Assembly (NCBI RefSeq): GCF_964063325.1
Contig: NZ_OZ061315.1
Coordinates: 806,001 to 870,000 of the forward strand
DNA from: Hafnia alvei
GTDB taxonomy: Bacteria > Pseudomonadota > Gammaproteobacteria > Enterobacterales > Enterobacteriaceae
Reading direction: 5' to 3'
DNA length: 64,000 bases
Under the pieces are notes generated by a model. It was not told the origin of the DNA, ran no database searches, and saw nothing but the letters and a program-made list of their open reading frames with translations. This document shows, in pieces, positions 1-8,212 of the stretch; position 1 is the first letter of the stretch, and the number at the start of each line of letters is the position of its first letter. The position numbers and the translations under genes were made by a program.

Positions 1-681
1 GCTCGTTTACTTAGCGCCATGCGTCGTTTGTTTCAGTATTTTTATCGTGAAAAAATGCGCAGCGACGATCCGACGACGTTATTATCGTCGCCAAAGCTAC
101 CGCAGCGGTTGCCTAAAGATCTCACCGAGGAGCAGGTTGATACGTTGCTGCAAACACCAAGCGTTGAGAACCCGATAGAATTGCGGGATAAGGCGATGCT
201 CGAAGTGCTTTATGCCACCGGACTACGCGTTTCTGAACTGGTGGGGCTGACGCAGGCCGATGTCAGTTTGCGTCAGGGCGTGGTGCGCGTTATCGGTAAA
301 GGTAATAAAGAACGACTGGTTCCGCTGGGGGAAGAGGCGGTTTACTGGATTGAGTATTATCTGGAATATGGTCGGCCATGGCTGCTGAATGGACAAACGA
401 TAGACGTGTTGTTCCCCAGTAATCGTGCCCAGCAGATGACGCGCCAAACGTTTTGGCATCGAATTAAACACTATGCGGTACTGGCAGGAATCGATAGTTC
501 TCGCTTATCACCGCATGTGCTCAGACACGCTTTTGCCACTCATTTACTGAACCATGGGGCGGATTTGCGTGTCGTACAAATGTTGTTAGGACATAGCGAT
601 CTGTCCACAACCCAAATTTATACGCATGTAGCTACTGAACGACTTAAACAGCTACATCAACAGCATCATCCCCGTGCGTAA
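1..681 (+). CDS. xerD: Tyrosine recombinase XerD (5'-truncated by window edge)
   Basis: XerD acts with XerC at the dif site to resolve chromosome dimers at division. The frame is open from the first base of the window, so the N-terminal core-binding domain is missing and about 227 residues remain. The catalytic domain is complete: the first Arg lies in the segment TGLRVSELVGL, the HxxR motif in SPHVLRHAFATHLLNHG, the second His in LGHSDLSTTQ and the Tyr nucleophile in QIYTHV. The C-terminus HQQHHPRA is the usual one for enteric XerD. dsbC and recJ follow on the same strand, which is the standard xerD-dsbC-recJ order of enterobacteria. Identification is near certain; only the upstream end is unseen. 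Confidence 0.97.
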   Translation, partial: ARLLSAMRRLFQYFYREKMRSDDPTTLLSSPKLPQRLPKDLTEEQVDTLLQTPSVENPIELRDKAMLEVLYATGLRVSELVGLTQADVSLRQGVVRVIGKGNKERLVPLGEEAVYWIEYYLEYGRPWLLNGQTIDVLFPSNRAQQMTRQTFWHRIKHYAVLAGIDSSRLSPHVLRHAFATHLLNHGADLRVVQMLLGHSDLSTTQIYTHVATERLKQLHQQHHPRA

Positions 682-708
682 GGCGCAGGGAAATACAAGG
701 ATTACGCA

Positions 709-1425
709 ATGAAGAAAGGTTTAATTTGGCTGTCTTTGCTGGCGGCTTCAGTCACTGGCGCAGCACATGCAGGTGATGCTGAAATCCAGCAGTCGCTGAA
801 AACATTGGGCGTACAGAAAGCCGAGATTCAGCCTTCTCCGGTTGCTGGCTTGCAAACGGTATTTACCGACAACGGCGTGCTTTACGTGACCAGCGATGGT
901 AAGCACATTCTGCAAGGGCCGATGTATGACGTCAGCGGCGCGGTGCCGGTTAACGTGACTAATCAGATTCTGGTTGGCCGTTTGCAAAAGCTGGTGCCTG
1001 AAATGATTGTCTACAAAGCACCAAAAGAAAAACATGTGATCACGGTCTTTACCGACATCACCTGCGGCTACTGCCACAAACTACATTCGCAGATGAAAGA
1101 GTATAACGATCTGGGTATCACCGTTCGTTATCTGGCATTCCCGCGTCAGGGCTTAAGCTCTCAGGCGGAAAAGGATATGCAGTCAATCTGGTGCATGGCC
1201 GATCGTCGTAAGGCGTTCGATGCGGCATTGAGCGGTGAGGCCACTCAGCCAGCAACTTGTAATGTTGATATCAAAAAACACTATGAGCTCGGCGTGCAGT
1301 TTGGCGTGCAGGGAACTCCTGCCATTGTGCTTAACGACGGCACCGTGATCCCTGGTTATCAGGGGCCGAAAGAGATGTTGGCGATGTTGGATGCGCAGGC
1401 AGCCATGAGCAAGGCTAAAGGTTAA
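709..1425 (+). CDS. dsbC: Thiol:disulfide interchange protein DsbC
   Basis: Periplasmic disulfide isomerase that reshuffles wrong disulfides and is kept reduced by DsbD. The 238-residue product starts with a Sec signal peptide (MKKGLIWLSLLAASVTGAAHA, cleavage about residue 21). A dimerisation domain follows, then a thioredoxin-like domain with the CGYC active site (near residue 120) and the cis-Pro loop GTPAIV. A second Cys pair (near residues 162 and 184) matches the structural disulfide known in DsbC. The gene starts 27 bp after xerD and ends 5 bp before recJ, so it is probably cotranscribed with both. Confidence 0.97.
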   Translation: MKKGLIWLSLLAASVTGAAHAGDAEIQQSLKTLGVQKAEIQPSPVAGLQTVFTDNGVLYVTSDGKHILQGPMYDVSGAVPVNVTNQILVGRLQKLVPEMIVYKAPKEKHVITVFTDITCGYCHKLHSQMKEYNDLGITVRYLAFPRQGLSSQAEKDMQSIWCMADRRKAFDAALSGEATQPATCNVDIKKHYELGVQFGVQGTPAIVLNDGTVIPGYQGPKEMLAMLDAQAAMSKAKG

Positions 1426-1430
1426 TTGGT

Positions 1431-3164
1431 TTGATCGTATCAACACAGCTCCGCCGCCGAGAGGCGGTGGAAAATCATGAACTTCCTGACGATCTCCATC
1501 CGCTATTGCGCCGTGTCTATGCCAACCGTGGCATTGTTAGCATGCAAGAGCTGGAGCGTGGGGTAAAAGGTTTACTCTCATACCAGACGCTATCGGGTAT
1601 CGATCGCGCGGTAGAGCTTCTCCATCAGGCACTGTCTGAGCATCAGCGCATTGTTATCGTTGGCGACTTTGATGCCGATGGTGCAACCAGTACCGCGCTT
1701 TCTATGTTGGCACTGCGCAGCATGGGGGCGGCAAACGTTCAGTATCTGGTACCGAACCGCTTTGAAGATGGCTACGGGCTAAGCCCTGAAGTGGTTGAGC
1801 AGGCTGCTGCCATGGGTGCAGAGCTGATCATGACCGTTGATAACGGTATATCGTCTCACGCAGGTGTTGATAATGCGCATGCACGCGGGATTAAAGTACT
1901 GGTTACCGATCACCATCTGCCGGGCGAAACCTTGCCCGCCGCTGATGCCATGGTTAACCCGAACCTCAACGACTGTGATTTTCCGTCGAAGTCATTAGCC
2001 GGCGTTGGTGTGGCGTTCTATTTGATGTTAGCGCTACGCAAGCATCTGAATGAGCACGGCTGGTTTGAACAACACGGGATCGCCGCGCCGAATCTGGCTG
2101 ATTTACTTGATTTAGTCGCATTAGGCACGGTGGCAGACGTTGTCGCGCTGGATGCCAACAATCGAATTTTGGTGCATCAGGGGCTTAACCGTATCCGCGC
2201 GGGAAAATGTCGTGTCGGGATCCGTGCGTTGTTAGAAATTGCCAATCGTGATGCCCGTCAGCTAGTGGCAAGTGATTTAGGTTTTGCGCTTGGTCCACGG
2301 CTTAACGCTGCCGGGCGCTTGGACAACATGTCGGTTGGCGTTGAGCTACTGCTCTGCGACGAGATGCCTAAAGCGCGCGAGCTTGCCAGCGATCTGGATA
2401 GTTTGAACGTGACGCGCCGTGAGATAGAGCAGGGCATGCAGGTTGAGGCATTACAGATTTGCAGCGAGCTGGAACGTACCACGGTTGAAATGCCGTACGG
2501 TTTGGCACTGTATCATCCAGAATGGCACCAAGGCGTGGTGGGTATTCTCGCTTCCCGCATCAAAGAGCGTTTTTACCGTCCGGTGATTGCTTTTGCTCCG
2601 GCGGGCGATGGCATTCTGAAAGGCTCAGGTCGTTCAATTCACGGTTTGCACATGCGCGATGCGCTGGAGCGCATTGATTCGCAGAACCCCGGTTTGATCA
2701 TGAAGTTTGGCGGCCATGCAATGGCGGCTGGGCTATCTCTAGAAGAATCGCGCTTTGATGAATTCCGCCAGCGCTTTGCTGAACTGGTGGGTGAATGGCT
2801 GGATGCGTCTCAGCTTGAAGGCGTGATCTGGTCTGACGGTGAACTGGCGATGGACGAACTTTCGCTGCCAACCGCAGAGTTATTGCGTGATGCGGGACCA
2901 TGGGGGCAGGCGTTCCCCGATCCTACCTTCGACGGCAAGTTTAAAATCTTGCAGCAGAAGCTGGTGGGTGAACGTCATCTGAAGCTGATGCTCGAGCCCG
3001 TGGGTGGCGGCCCGCTGCTAGATGGTATCGCTTTTAACGTGGATACCACGCTGTGGCCAGATCCGAGCGTACGTGAAGTGGAGCTGGCATTTAAGCTGGA
3101 CATTAACGAATATCGTGGCAACCGCAGTGTACAGCTGATGATCCAGCACCTTTGGCCACGCTGA
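1431..3164 (+). CDS. recJ: Single-stranded-DNA-specific exonuclease RecJ
   Basis: 5'-3' exonuclease on single-stranded DNA, acting in RecFOR recombination, base excision and mismatch repair. The 577-residue length equals the E. coli protein. DHH phosphoesterase motifs are visible: VVGDFDADGATSTA, TVDNGISSH, VTDHHLPG and, further on, GVGVAF and LGTVADVV; the DHHA1 motif KFGGHAMAAGLS is near residue 425. The apparent start is a TTG five bases after the dsbC stop, with AAGG just upstream inside the dsbC end; no ATG fits the conserved N-terminus LRRREAVE. Poor start codons are known for recJ and keep expression low. Confidence 0.96.
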   Translation: MIVSTQLRRREAVENHELPDDLHPLLRRVYANRGIVSMQELERGVKGLLSYQTLSGIDRAVELLHQALSEHQRIVIVGDFDADGATSTALSMLALRSMGAANVQYLVPNRFEDGYGLSPEVVEQAAAMGAELIMTVDNGISSHAGVDNAHARGIKVLVTDHHLPGETLPAADAMVNPNLNDCDFPSKSLAGVGVAFYLMLALRKHLNEHGWFEQHGIAAPNLADLLDLVALGTVADVVALDANNRILVHQGLNRIRAGKCRVGIRALLEIANRDARQLVASDLGFALGPRLNAAGRLDNMSVGVELLLCDEMPKARELASDLDSLNVTRREIEQGMQVEALQICSELERTTVEMPYGLALYHPEWHQGVVGILASRIKERFYRPVIAFAPAGDGILKGSGRSIHGLHMRDALERIDSQNPGLIMKFGGHAMAAGLSLEESRFDEFRQRFAELVGEWLDASQLEGVIWSDGELAMDELSLPTAELLRDAGPWGQAFPDPTFDGKFKILQQKLVGERHLKLMLEPVGGGPLLDGIAFNVDTTLWPDPSVREVELAFKLDINEYRGNRSVQLMIQHLWPR

Positions 3165-3196
3165 CGCACTCGAACAAAAATCCATGTAATGTATGA

Positions 3197-3221
3197 GGGG
3201 TAGCACAAGCTGCCCCTTTTT
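3197..3221 (+). terminator. Intrinsic terminator after recJ
   Basis: An 8-bp stem (GGGGTAGC / GCTGCCCC, one T-G wobble) with an ACAA loop is followed by five T residues. It would end the xerD-dsbC-recJ transcript. Confidence 0.8.
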
Positions 3222-3570
3222 GTTCTCGTTATACTGCTCAGATGATTAAGTGTAGTGAGACGCCGCTCTTTTATAAGAAGAAGTAATAACAGCGAGCCTG
3301 CAATAAGCCATACATTTTAATCGCATCGTTCCTCGCCGGAAATTGCAGCAATAGAGCTTGAAAATCGCGGAATGACTGCCATTTATAGGTGTGAGTTGCT
3401 ATATTCTGTAAGGACATTTTGATAGAGTCGAAAGCTAGGCGTAAGCAGTTTTTTAGTTCATTACGCTGCCTTAACGCTATTTTTATCGTCTCTTTATGAC
3501 GGTTTAGGAATTCCTTTAGAGGAATGACATGGTTCCGTCGCTGAACACTTAACGAAAGATATAAGAAAAT
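3222..3570. other. Intergenic region before prfB, no gene seen
   Basis: About 350 bp between the recJ terminator and the prfB start. I see no credible coding frame, RNA gene or strong repeat. It should hold the prfB-lysS promoter, but no -10/-35 pair stands out enough to name. Confidence 0.4.
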
Positions 3571-4669
3571 ATGTTTGAAATTAATCCGGTAAAAAGCCGT
3601 ATCCAGGACCTGTCTGACCGGACAGAAGTTCTGAGGGGGTATCTTTGACTATGATGCCAAGAAAGAACGGCTAGAAGAAGTTAACGCCGAGCTCGAGCAG
3701 CCCGACGTATGGAATGAGCCAGAACGCGCACAGGCGCTGGGCAAAGAACGTTCCTCGTTAGAAGAAATCGTTAATACCATCAATCAAATGACTCAGGGTC
3801 TGGATGATGTATCCGGATTGCTGGAGCTAGCTATCGAAGCTGACGACGAAGAGACCTTCAATGAGGCCGTCGTTGAGCTGGATCAGTTAGACGCCAAACT
3901 GGCTCAGTTAGAATTCCGTCGTATGTTCTCTGGTGAGTACGACAGCGCTGATTGTTATATCGACATTCAGGCAGGTTCTGGCGGGACAGAAGCACAGGAC
4001 TGGGCAAGCATGTTGCTGCGTATGTTCCTGCGCTGGGCGGAAGCCAAAGGTTTCAAAACCGAAATTATTGAAGAATCAGACGGCGAAGTAGCCGGTCTGA
4101 AATCGGCGACCGTGAAAATCTCCGGTGAATATGCTTACGGCTGGCTGCGTACTGAAACTGGCGTTCATCGCCTAGTACGTAAAAGCCCGTTTGACTCTGG
4201 TGGTCGTCGTCATACGTCATTTAGCTCTGCGTTTGTGTACCCAGAAGTGGATGACGATATTGATATCGAGATCAATCCAGCCGATTTGCGTATTGACGTA
4301 TACCGCGCCTCTGGTGCCGGTGGTCAGCACGTTAACCGTACGGAATCCGCAGTACGTATTACCCATATTCCGACCAACATTGTGACCCAGTGTCAGAATG
4401 ACCGTTCTCAGCATAAGAACAAAGATCAGGCAATGCGTCAGCTGAAAGCTAAGCTGTACGAATACGAAATGCAGAAGAAAAATGCTGAGAAACAAGTGAT
4501 GGAAGACAACAAGTCTGACATCGGTTGGGGGAGTCAGATCCGTTCTTATGTACTGGATGACTCTCGCATTAAGGATTTACGTACTGGCGTTGAAACGCGT
4601 AATACACAGGCCGTGTTAGATGGCGACCTGGATAGATTCATTGAGGCAAGCTTGAAAGCCGGGTTATGA
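3571..4669 (+). CDS. prfB: Peptide chain release factor 2 (programmed +1 frameshift)
   Basis: RF2 recognises UGA and UAA stop codons and triggers peptide release. The gene is in two frames: 25 codons from ATG 3571 (beginning MFEINPVKSRIQDL) to CTT 3643-3645, then an in-frame TGA at 3646-3648. A +1 shift that skips T3646 continues at GAC 3647 and runs to 4669. The recoded product is 365 residues, the usual RF2 length. The GGQ motif is seen in SGAGGQHVNRTESAV, and the stop-recognition region corresponds to the SPF tripeptide in VRKSPFDSGG. lysS begins 9 bp downstream, so the two form the standard prfB-lysS operon. Confidence 0.97.
3634..3649 (+). other. RF2 autoregulatory +1 frameshift signal
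   Basis: A Shine-Dalgarno-like AGGGGG lies immediately upstream of the slippery CTT-TGA-C. This is the classical prfB arrangement, in which low RF2 lets ribosomes pause at UGA and slip +1, giving more RF2. Confidence 0.95.
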
Positions 4670-4678
4670 GGAAACAAT

Positions 4679-6196
4679 ATGTCTGAACAACAATCACAAG
4701 GTGCCGATCAGGCTCTTGATCTTAACAACGAAATGCAGTCTCGCCGTGAAAAATTGGCCGCGCTGCGCAAGGAAGGGATCGCATTCCCTAACGATTTCCG
4801 CCGTGATGCTACTTCGGACAAGTTGCATAGCCTGTACGACGAAAAGGATAAAGCAGAACTCGAAGATCTGAACATCGAGGTTTCTGTTGCTGGTCGTATG
4901 ATGACCCGCCGTATCATGGGTAAAGCTTCCTTTGTTACTCTGCAGGATATGGGTGGTCGCATCCAGCTGTATGTGGCACGTGACGATCTGCCTGAAGGCC
5001 TGTACAACGACCAGTTCAAAAAATGGGACTTGGGTGACATCATTGGTGCGCGCGGTAAAGTATTCCGCACTCAGACGGGTGAACTGTCTATCCATTGTAC
5101 CGAGATTCGTCTGCTGACTAAGGCACTGCGCCCGCTGCCAGACAAATTCCATGGTCTGTCCGATCAGGAAACTCGCTATCGTCAGCGTTATCTTGATCTG
5201 ATCGCTAACGAAGAGTCTCGCGAGACTTTCCGTATTCGTTCTAAAACTCTGGCTGCTATCCGTAGCTTTATGGTGAACAAAGGCTTCATGGAAGTGGAAA
5301 CTCCTATGATGCAAGTGATCCCTGGCGGTGCGTCTGCACGTCCATTCATCACTCACCACAATGCGCTGGATATCGATATGTATCTGCGTATCGCGCCAGA
5401 ACTGTACCTGAAACGTCTGGTTGTGGGTGGCTTCGAACGCGTATTCGAAATCAACCGTAACTTCCGTAACGAAGGCGTTTCTCCGCGTCATAACCCAGAG
5501 TTCACCATGATGGAACTCTATATGGCTTACGCGGATTACAAAGACCTGATCGTTCTGACCGAAGATCTGTTCCGTACTCTGACTCAGGAAGTTCTGGGCA
5601 GCAGCATTGTTCAGTACGGCGACCAGACTTTCGACTTCGGCAAACCTTTCATCAAAATGACCATGAAAGAGTCCATCAACCACTATCGTCCAGATATTAA
5701 AATGGAAGATTTGGATGACTTGGACAAAGCGATCAAAATCGCTGAATCTCTGGGCATTAAGATCGAGAAGAGCTGGGGCCTAGGCCGTATTCAGTGTGAA
5801 ATCTTTGACGAAACCGCAGAGAAAAACCTGATTCAGCCAACCTTCATCACCGAATATCCAGCAGAAGTTTCTCCGCTGGCTCGTCGTAACGATGATAACC
5901 CGTTCATCACTGACCGCTTCGAGTTCTTCATCGGCGGCCGTGAAATCGGTAACGGCTTCTCCGAGCTTAACGATGCGGAAGATCAGGCTGAACGCTTCCA
6001 GGATCAGGTTCGCGCGAAAGACGAAGGTGATGACGAAGCGATGTTCTACGATGAAGACTATGTGACTTCTCTGGAACACGGTCTGCCACCAACCGCAGGT
6101 CTGGGTATTGGTATCGACCGTATGATGATGCTGTTCACCAACAGCCACACCATCCGTGACGTGATCCTGTTCCCTGCAATGCGTCCAGTCAAATAA
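4679..6196 (+). CDS. lysS: Lysyl-tRNA synthetase (class II)
   Basis: Charges tRNA-Lys with lysine. The 505-residue protein has an N-terminal OB-fold anticodon-binding domain (about residues 65-150) followed by the class II catalytic core. Motif 1 is around FMEVETPMMQVIPGG, motif 2 in RVFEINRNFRNEG plus PEFTMMELY, and motif 3 in LGIGIDRMMMLF near the C-terminus. An ATG with GAGGAAACAAT just upstream gives a clear ribosome-binding site. It is the second gene of the prfB-lysS operon and is followed by a strong terminator. A lysU paralogue elsewhere is possible, but the prfB context identifies this one as lysS. Confidence 0.97.
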   Translation: MSEQQSQGADQALDLNNEMQSRREKLAALRKEGIAFPNDFRRDATSDKLHSLYDEKDKAELEDLNIEVSVAGRMMTRRIMGKASFVTLQDMGGRIQLYVARDDLPEGLYNDQFKKWDLGDIIGARGKVFRTQTGELSIHCTEIRLLTKALRPLPDKFHGLSDQETRYRQRYLDLIANEESRETFRIRSKTLAAIRSFMVNKGFMEVETPMMQVIPGGASARPFITHHNALDIDMYLRIAPELYLKRLVVGGFERVFEINRNFRNEGVSPRHNPEFTMMELYMAYADYKDLIVLTEDLFRTLTQEVLGSSIVQYGDQTFDFGKPFIKMTMKESINHYRPDIKMEDLDDLDKAIKIAESLGIKIEKSWGLGRIQCEIFDETAEKNLIQPTFITEYPAEVSPLARRNDDNPFITDRFEFFIGGREIGNGFSELNDAEDQAERFQDQVRAKDEGDDEAMFYDEDYVTSLEHGLPPTAGLGIGIDRMMMLFTNSHTIRDVILFPAMRPVK

Positions 6197-6234
6197 GTTT
6201 GTAAGCGGTAGCTAGCCTGCCGCATACAAAATAA

Positions 6235-6270
6235 AAATCCCCACGTTTTTTAAAACCGTGGGGATTTTTT
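6235..6270 (+). terminator. Intrinsic terminator after lysS
   Basis: A near-perfect stem AATCCCCACG / CGTGGGGATT around a T/A-rich loop, followed by a run of eight Ts. The A-rich 5' side would let it work in both directions. Confidence 0.92.
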
Positions 6271-6348
6271 TTAAGAAGTGATTTCCTAAATTGTGATCGC
6301 CCAAAGGTCTAACCGCTTAATTATTCGTCACTTAGTGTTTTAATCTGC

Positions 6349-6376
6349 TTGATGGCGTGACAGAAGGGACTATAAT
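6349..6376 (+). promoter_or_regulatory. Promoter of tRNA-Gly gene
   Basis: A perfect -10 TATAAT at 6371-6376 and a -35-like TTGATG at 6349-6354, 16 bp apart. The -10 ends 15 bp before the tRNA 5' end. Confidence 0.75.
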
Positions 6377-6391
6377 GATCGCCACATTGAT

Positions 6392-6465
6392 GCGGGCGTA
6401 GTTCAATGGTAGAACGAGAGCTTCCCAAGCTCTATACGAGGGTTCGATTCCCTTCGCCCGCTCCA
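6392..6465 (+). tRNA. glyU: tRNA-Gly (anticodon CCC)
   Basis: A 74-nt cloverleaf: acceptor GCGGGCG pairs with CGCCCGC, the D-loop holds AGTTCAATGGTAGA, the anticodon stem GAGC/GCTC encloses TTCCCAA (anticodon CCC), the T-loop is GGTTCGATTCC, and the CCA end is encoded. The sequence agrees with E. coli tRNA-Gly(CCC), which also lies downstream of the lysS region. The neighbouring leftward ynb-type operon begins only 46 bp away, so the tRNA 3' end may have been an integration point, but I see no repeated 3' end or integrase. Confidence 0.97.
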
Positions 6466-6511
6466 ATTCCAACTCTTCTAAAACCTACCAAACTCAACTT
6501 TCCTTTGATAA

Positions 6512-6910
6512 TCACCCAAGTCTATAAGAGACATAAAGCACTAAGCCTAATGAAACGAGCCATAGCGCTAAGAGCGCCAGTATTGCCCGGTAAAACAGCC
6601 GTCGCACTCCTTGCCAGCGTTCATTCATTGAGCGCGTTTTACCTGAAGCAGCTCCCCATAAGCACCCCATTCCTTGATCAAATTCAGCAAGATTGCTTTC
6701 TTCATTGAGGAGCTGGAAAAGTCGTTCATCCAGCCATAGACGCCAGCAGTAGTAGTGCGTAACCAGAAATAAAATGCACAGTGCTGCAACTTCGCATATC
6801 GGTAAAAAGGCAAATGCTAGCACCATCGGTGGCAGTGATAGCGCCGCGAAGTAACGCCAACTTGACAGATGAATCTCTATAATGCGGTTTGTCATGCTGA
6901 TGTTTGGCAT
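6512..6910 (-). CDS. Small membrane protein at the end of the ynb-type operon
   Basis: A 132-residue protein of unknown function. Two hydrophobic segments (about residues 20-50) form an N-terminal hairpin, and a third (about 110-128, rich in Leu and Ala) lies near the C-terminus, with a soluble loop between. Start ATG 6910 is preceded by AAGGA at good spacing and overlaps ynbD by 19 bp. A second ATG at 6895 would overlap the ynbD stop as ATGA but lacks a ribosome-binding site. Its position as last gene of a tightly packed operon suggests a partner role in the same membrane-lipid pathway; this is inference from context only. Confidence 0.7.
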   Translation of the reverse strand: MPNISMTNRIIEIHLSSWRYFAALSLPPMVLAFAFLPICEVAALCILFLVTHYYCWRLWLDERLFQLLNEESNLAEFDQGMGCLWGAASGKTRSMNERWQGVRRLFYRAILALLALWLVSLGLVLYVSYRLG

Positions 6911-8211
6911 CGTGTTTCCTTATACTTTTCCAGCACATCAATATGGGCAGGCGTTAATACAATTTGCGGGCGATGATGTTTGATGAGTGCAATAGCCTGC
7001 GGCACAGAAGACACGTGGTTTTTAGCCAGCAACCAAGCGGCCACCACCGTTGCACTGCGGGATAAACCTAATGCGCAGCAAACCAGAACCGTACCATTGG
7101 TTAAGCGTAACTGACTGAGTTTACACAATATCGCATCAATATCTTGTAGCGTAGGCGGGGTTAAATCCATTAACGGATAAGCTGACCAGCGAAATGTCGA
7201 AGGAACTTTTCTATGAAACTCCGCCGTGAGGTCAAGCACTGCGCTAGGCGGTGAGGACTTACCCGGAAATCCCCCTAAAGATATTCCATCGAGGATAGGG
7301 GACACCGCGGGGATATGGCGGGAAAACCACTTTCTAGAAATCCGCGCCCCAATTAAATAAGGCCAGAGCAATAAACGTGCAGAAAGCGATAAATGCCCTG
7401 CATCGTTTTTTTGAAATATGCTAGTACCCAGACCTACATAGCCTAATGAGACAATGAGTAAAGCAGTCGCTGGCCACAGCAAAATAGAGCCATATGGGAT
7501 AAGCCCCCCAGCTAGAAAAAATAAGGCACTTGCGGTGGCATATTTTGCTGCAAGCCGAAGCGTGTGTGGAGATGGGCGCTTCCAATGCCATTGGCCTTTG
7601 ATCGGGATCGCGTAGCTGATAGCGACCGCAACGATAAAACCACTGATGACATCGATAAAATGATGCTGCCAAGTCGTTAACACGGACGCTGCAATCAGTA
7701 AAAACCATCCTCCGCACAGGAAGCGCGCTTCACGACCCAAATGCTGACGAAAACGTAACCACAGTAGCCACGCGAGGATGATATGCAAGGATGGGGCTTG
7801 GTTATAAGGGAGATCAAACTGCTCGAGCTGATGGAATAACCAGCCAAATATGCCCTGCGTTTCTGGGCGAATAAACGAAAATCTTAGTGGGAAAAATAGG
7901 AAACCTATACAGGCAATAAGCGATGCAGCAAGCAGTCGACAGCCGTGGCGTGTTAGTTCTTGCTTTGAGGTACAGATAAAAAACGAAAGACCATACAGTA
8001 GATCAATGCTCCAGTAAGGCACGATGGTCCACGGCATAAACGGGATCGCATGTTCCCAGCCGAAAACTATGCTTTCCACGTCGTCTCTTGTCGCAGTGAA
8101 TTGATTTACCTGCCCGTAGCTGAGAAAAAATAGTGGGCCTAGCAACAGAAGCCAGCACAGCCCCTGTTTCCAAAGGCTGCCATTATTTTGTGAAGGTTTG
8201 CACTGAGCCAT
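6892..8211 (-). CDS. ynbD: PAP2-like membrane phosphatase fused to dual-specificity phosphatase domain (YnbD-like)
   Basis: A 439-residue integral membrane protein. The N-terminal two thirds contain several transmembrane helices and PAP2-superfamily features: a His in the segment PSLHIILAWLLW and a later HHFIDVISGF, matching lipid-phosphatase motifs. The C-terminal third is a cytosolic dual-specificity/tyrosine phosphatase domain, with the Cys-x5-Arg loop in CCALGLSRSATVVAAW near residue 390. The family is represented by E. coli YnbD. It probably dephosphorylates a lipid phosphate or phosphatidyl-alcohol phosphate made by the upstream genes. It lies 1 bp after ynbC. Which phosphatase acts on which substrate cannot be told from the sequence. 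Confidence 0.85.
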   Translation of the reverse strand: MAQCKPSQNNGSLWKQGLCWLLLLGPLFFLSYGQVNQFTATRDDVESIVFGWEHAIPFMPWTIVPYWSIDLLYGLSFFICTSKQELTRHGCRLLAASLIACIGFLFFPLRFSFIRPETQGIFGWLFHQLEQFDLPYNQAPSLHIILAWLLWLRFRQHLGREARFLCGGWFLLIAASVLTTWQHHFIDVISGFIVAVAISYAIPIKGQWHWKRPSPHTLRLAAKYATASALFFLAGGLIPYGSILLWPATALLIVSLGYVGLGTSIFQKNDAGHLSLSARLLLWPYLIGARISRKWFSRHIPAVSPILDGISLGGFPGKSSPPSAVLDLTAEFHRKVPSTFRWSAYPLMDLTPPTLQDIDAILCKLSQLRLTNGTVLVCCALGLSRSATVVAAWLLAKNHVSSVPQAIALIKHHRPQIVLTPAHIDVLEKYKETRCQTSA

Positions 8212-8212
8212 T

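Noticed and set aside
3571..3787. prfB seen as truncated or frameshifted
   Set aside because: The break is the normal RF2 programmed +1 frameshift (CTT-TGA-C with upstream AGGGGG).
4694..5683. Long open frame of 329 codons on the minus strand inside lysS
   Set aside because: It is a shadow of the lysS codon pattern; the lysS product is complete and strongly conserved, and the frame has no recognisable product or ribosome-binding site.
6392..6465. tRNA-Gly as an attachment site of a genomic island
   Set aside because: No integrase gene and no direct repeat of the tRNA 3' end were seen; the adjacent operon has no mobility genes.
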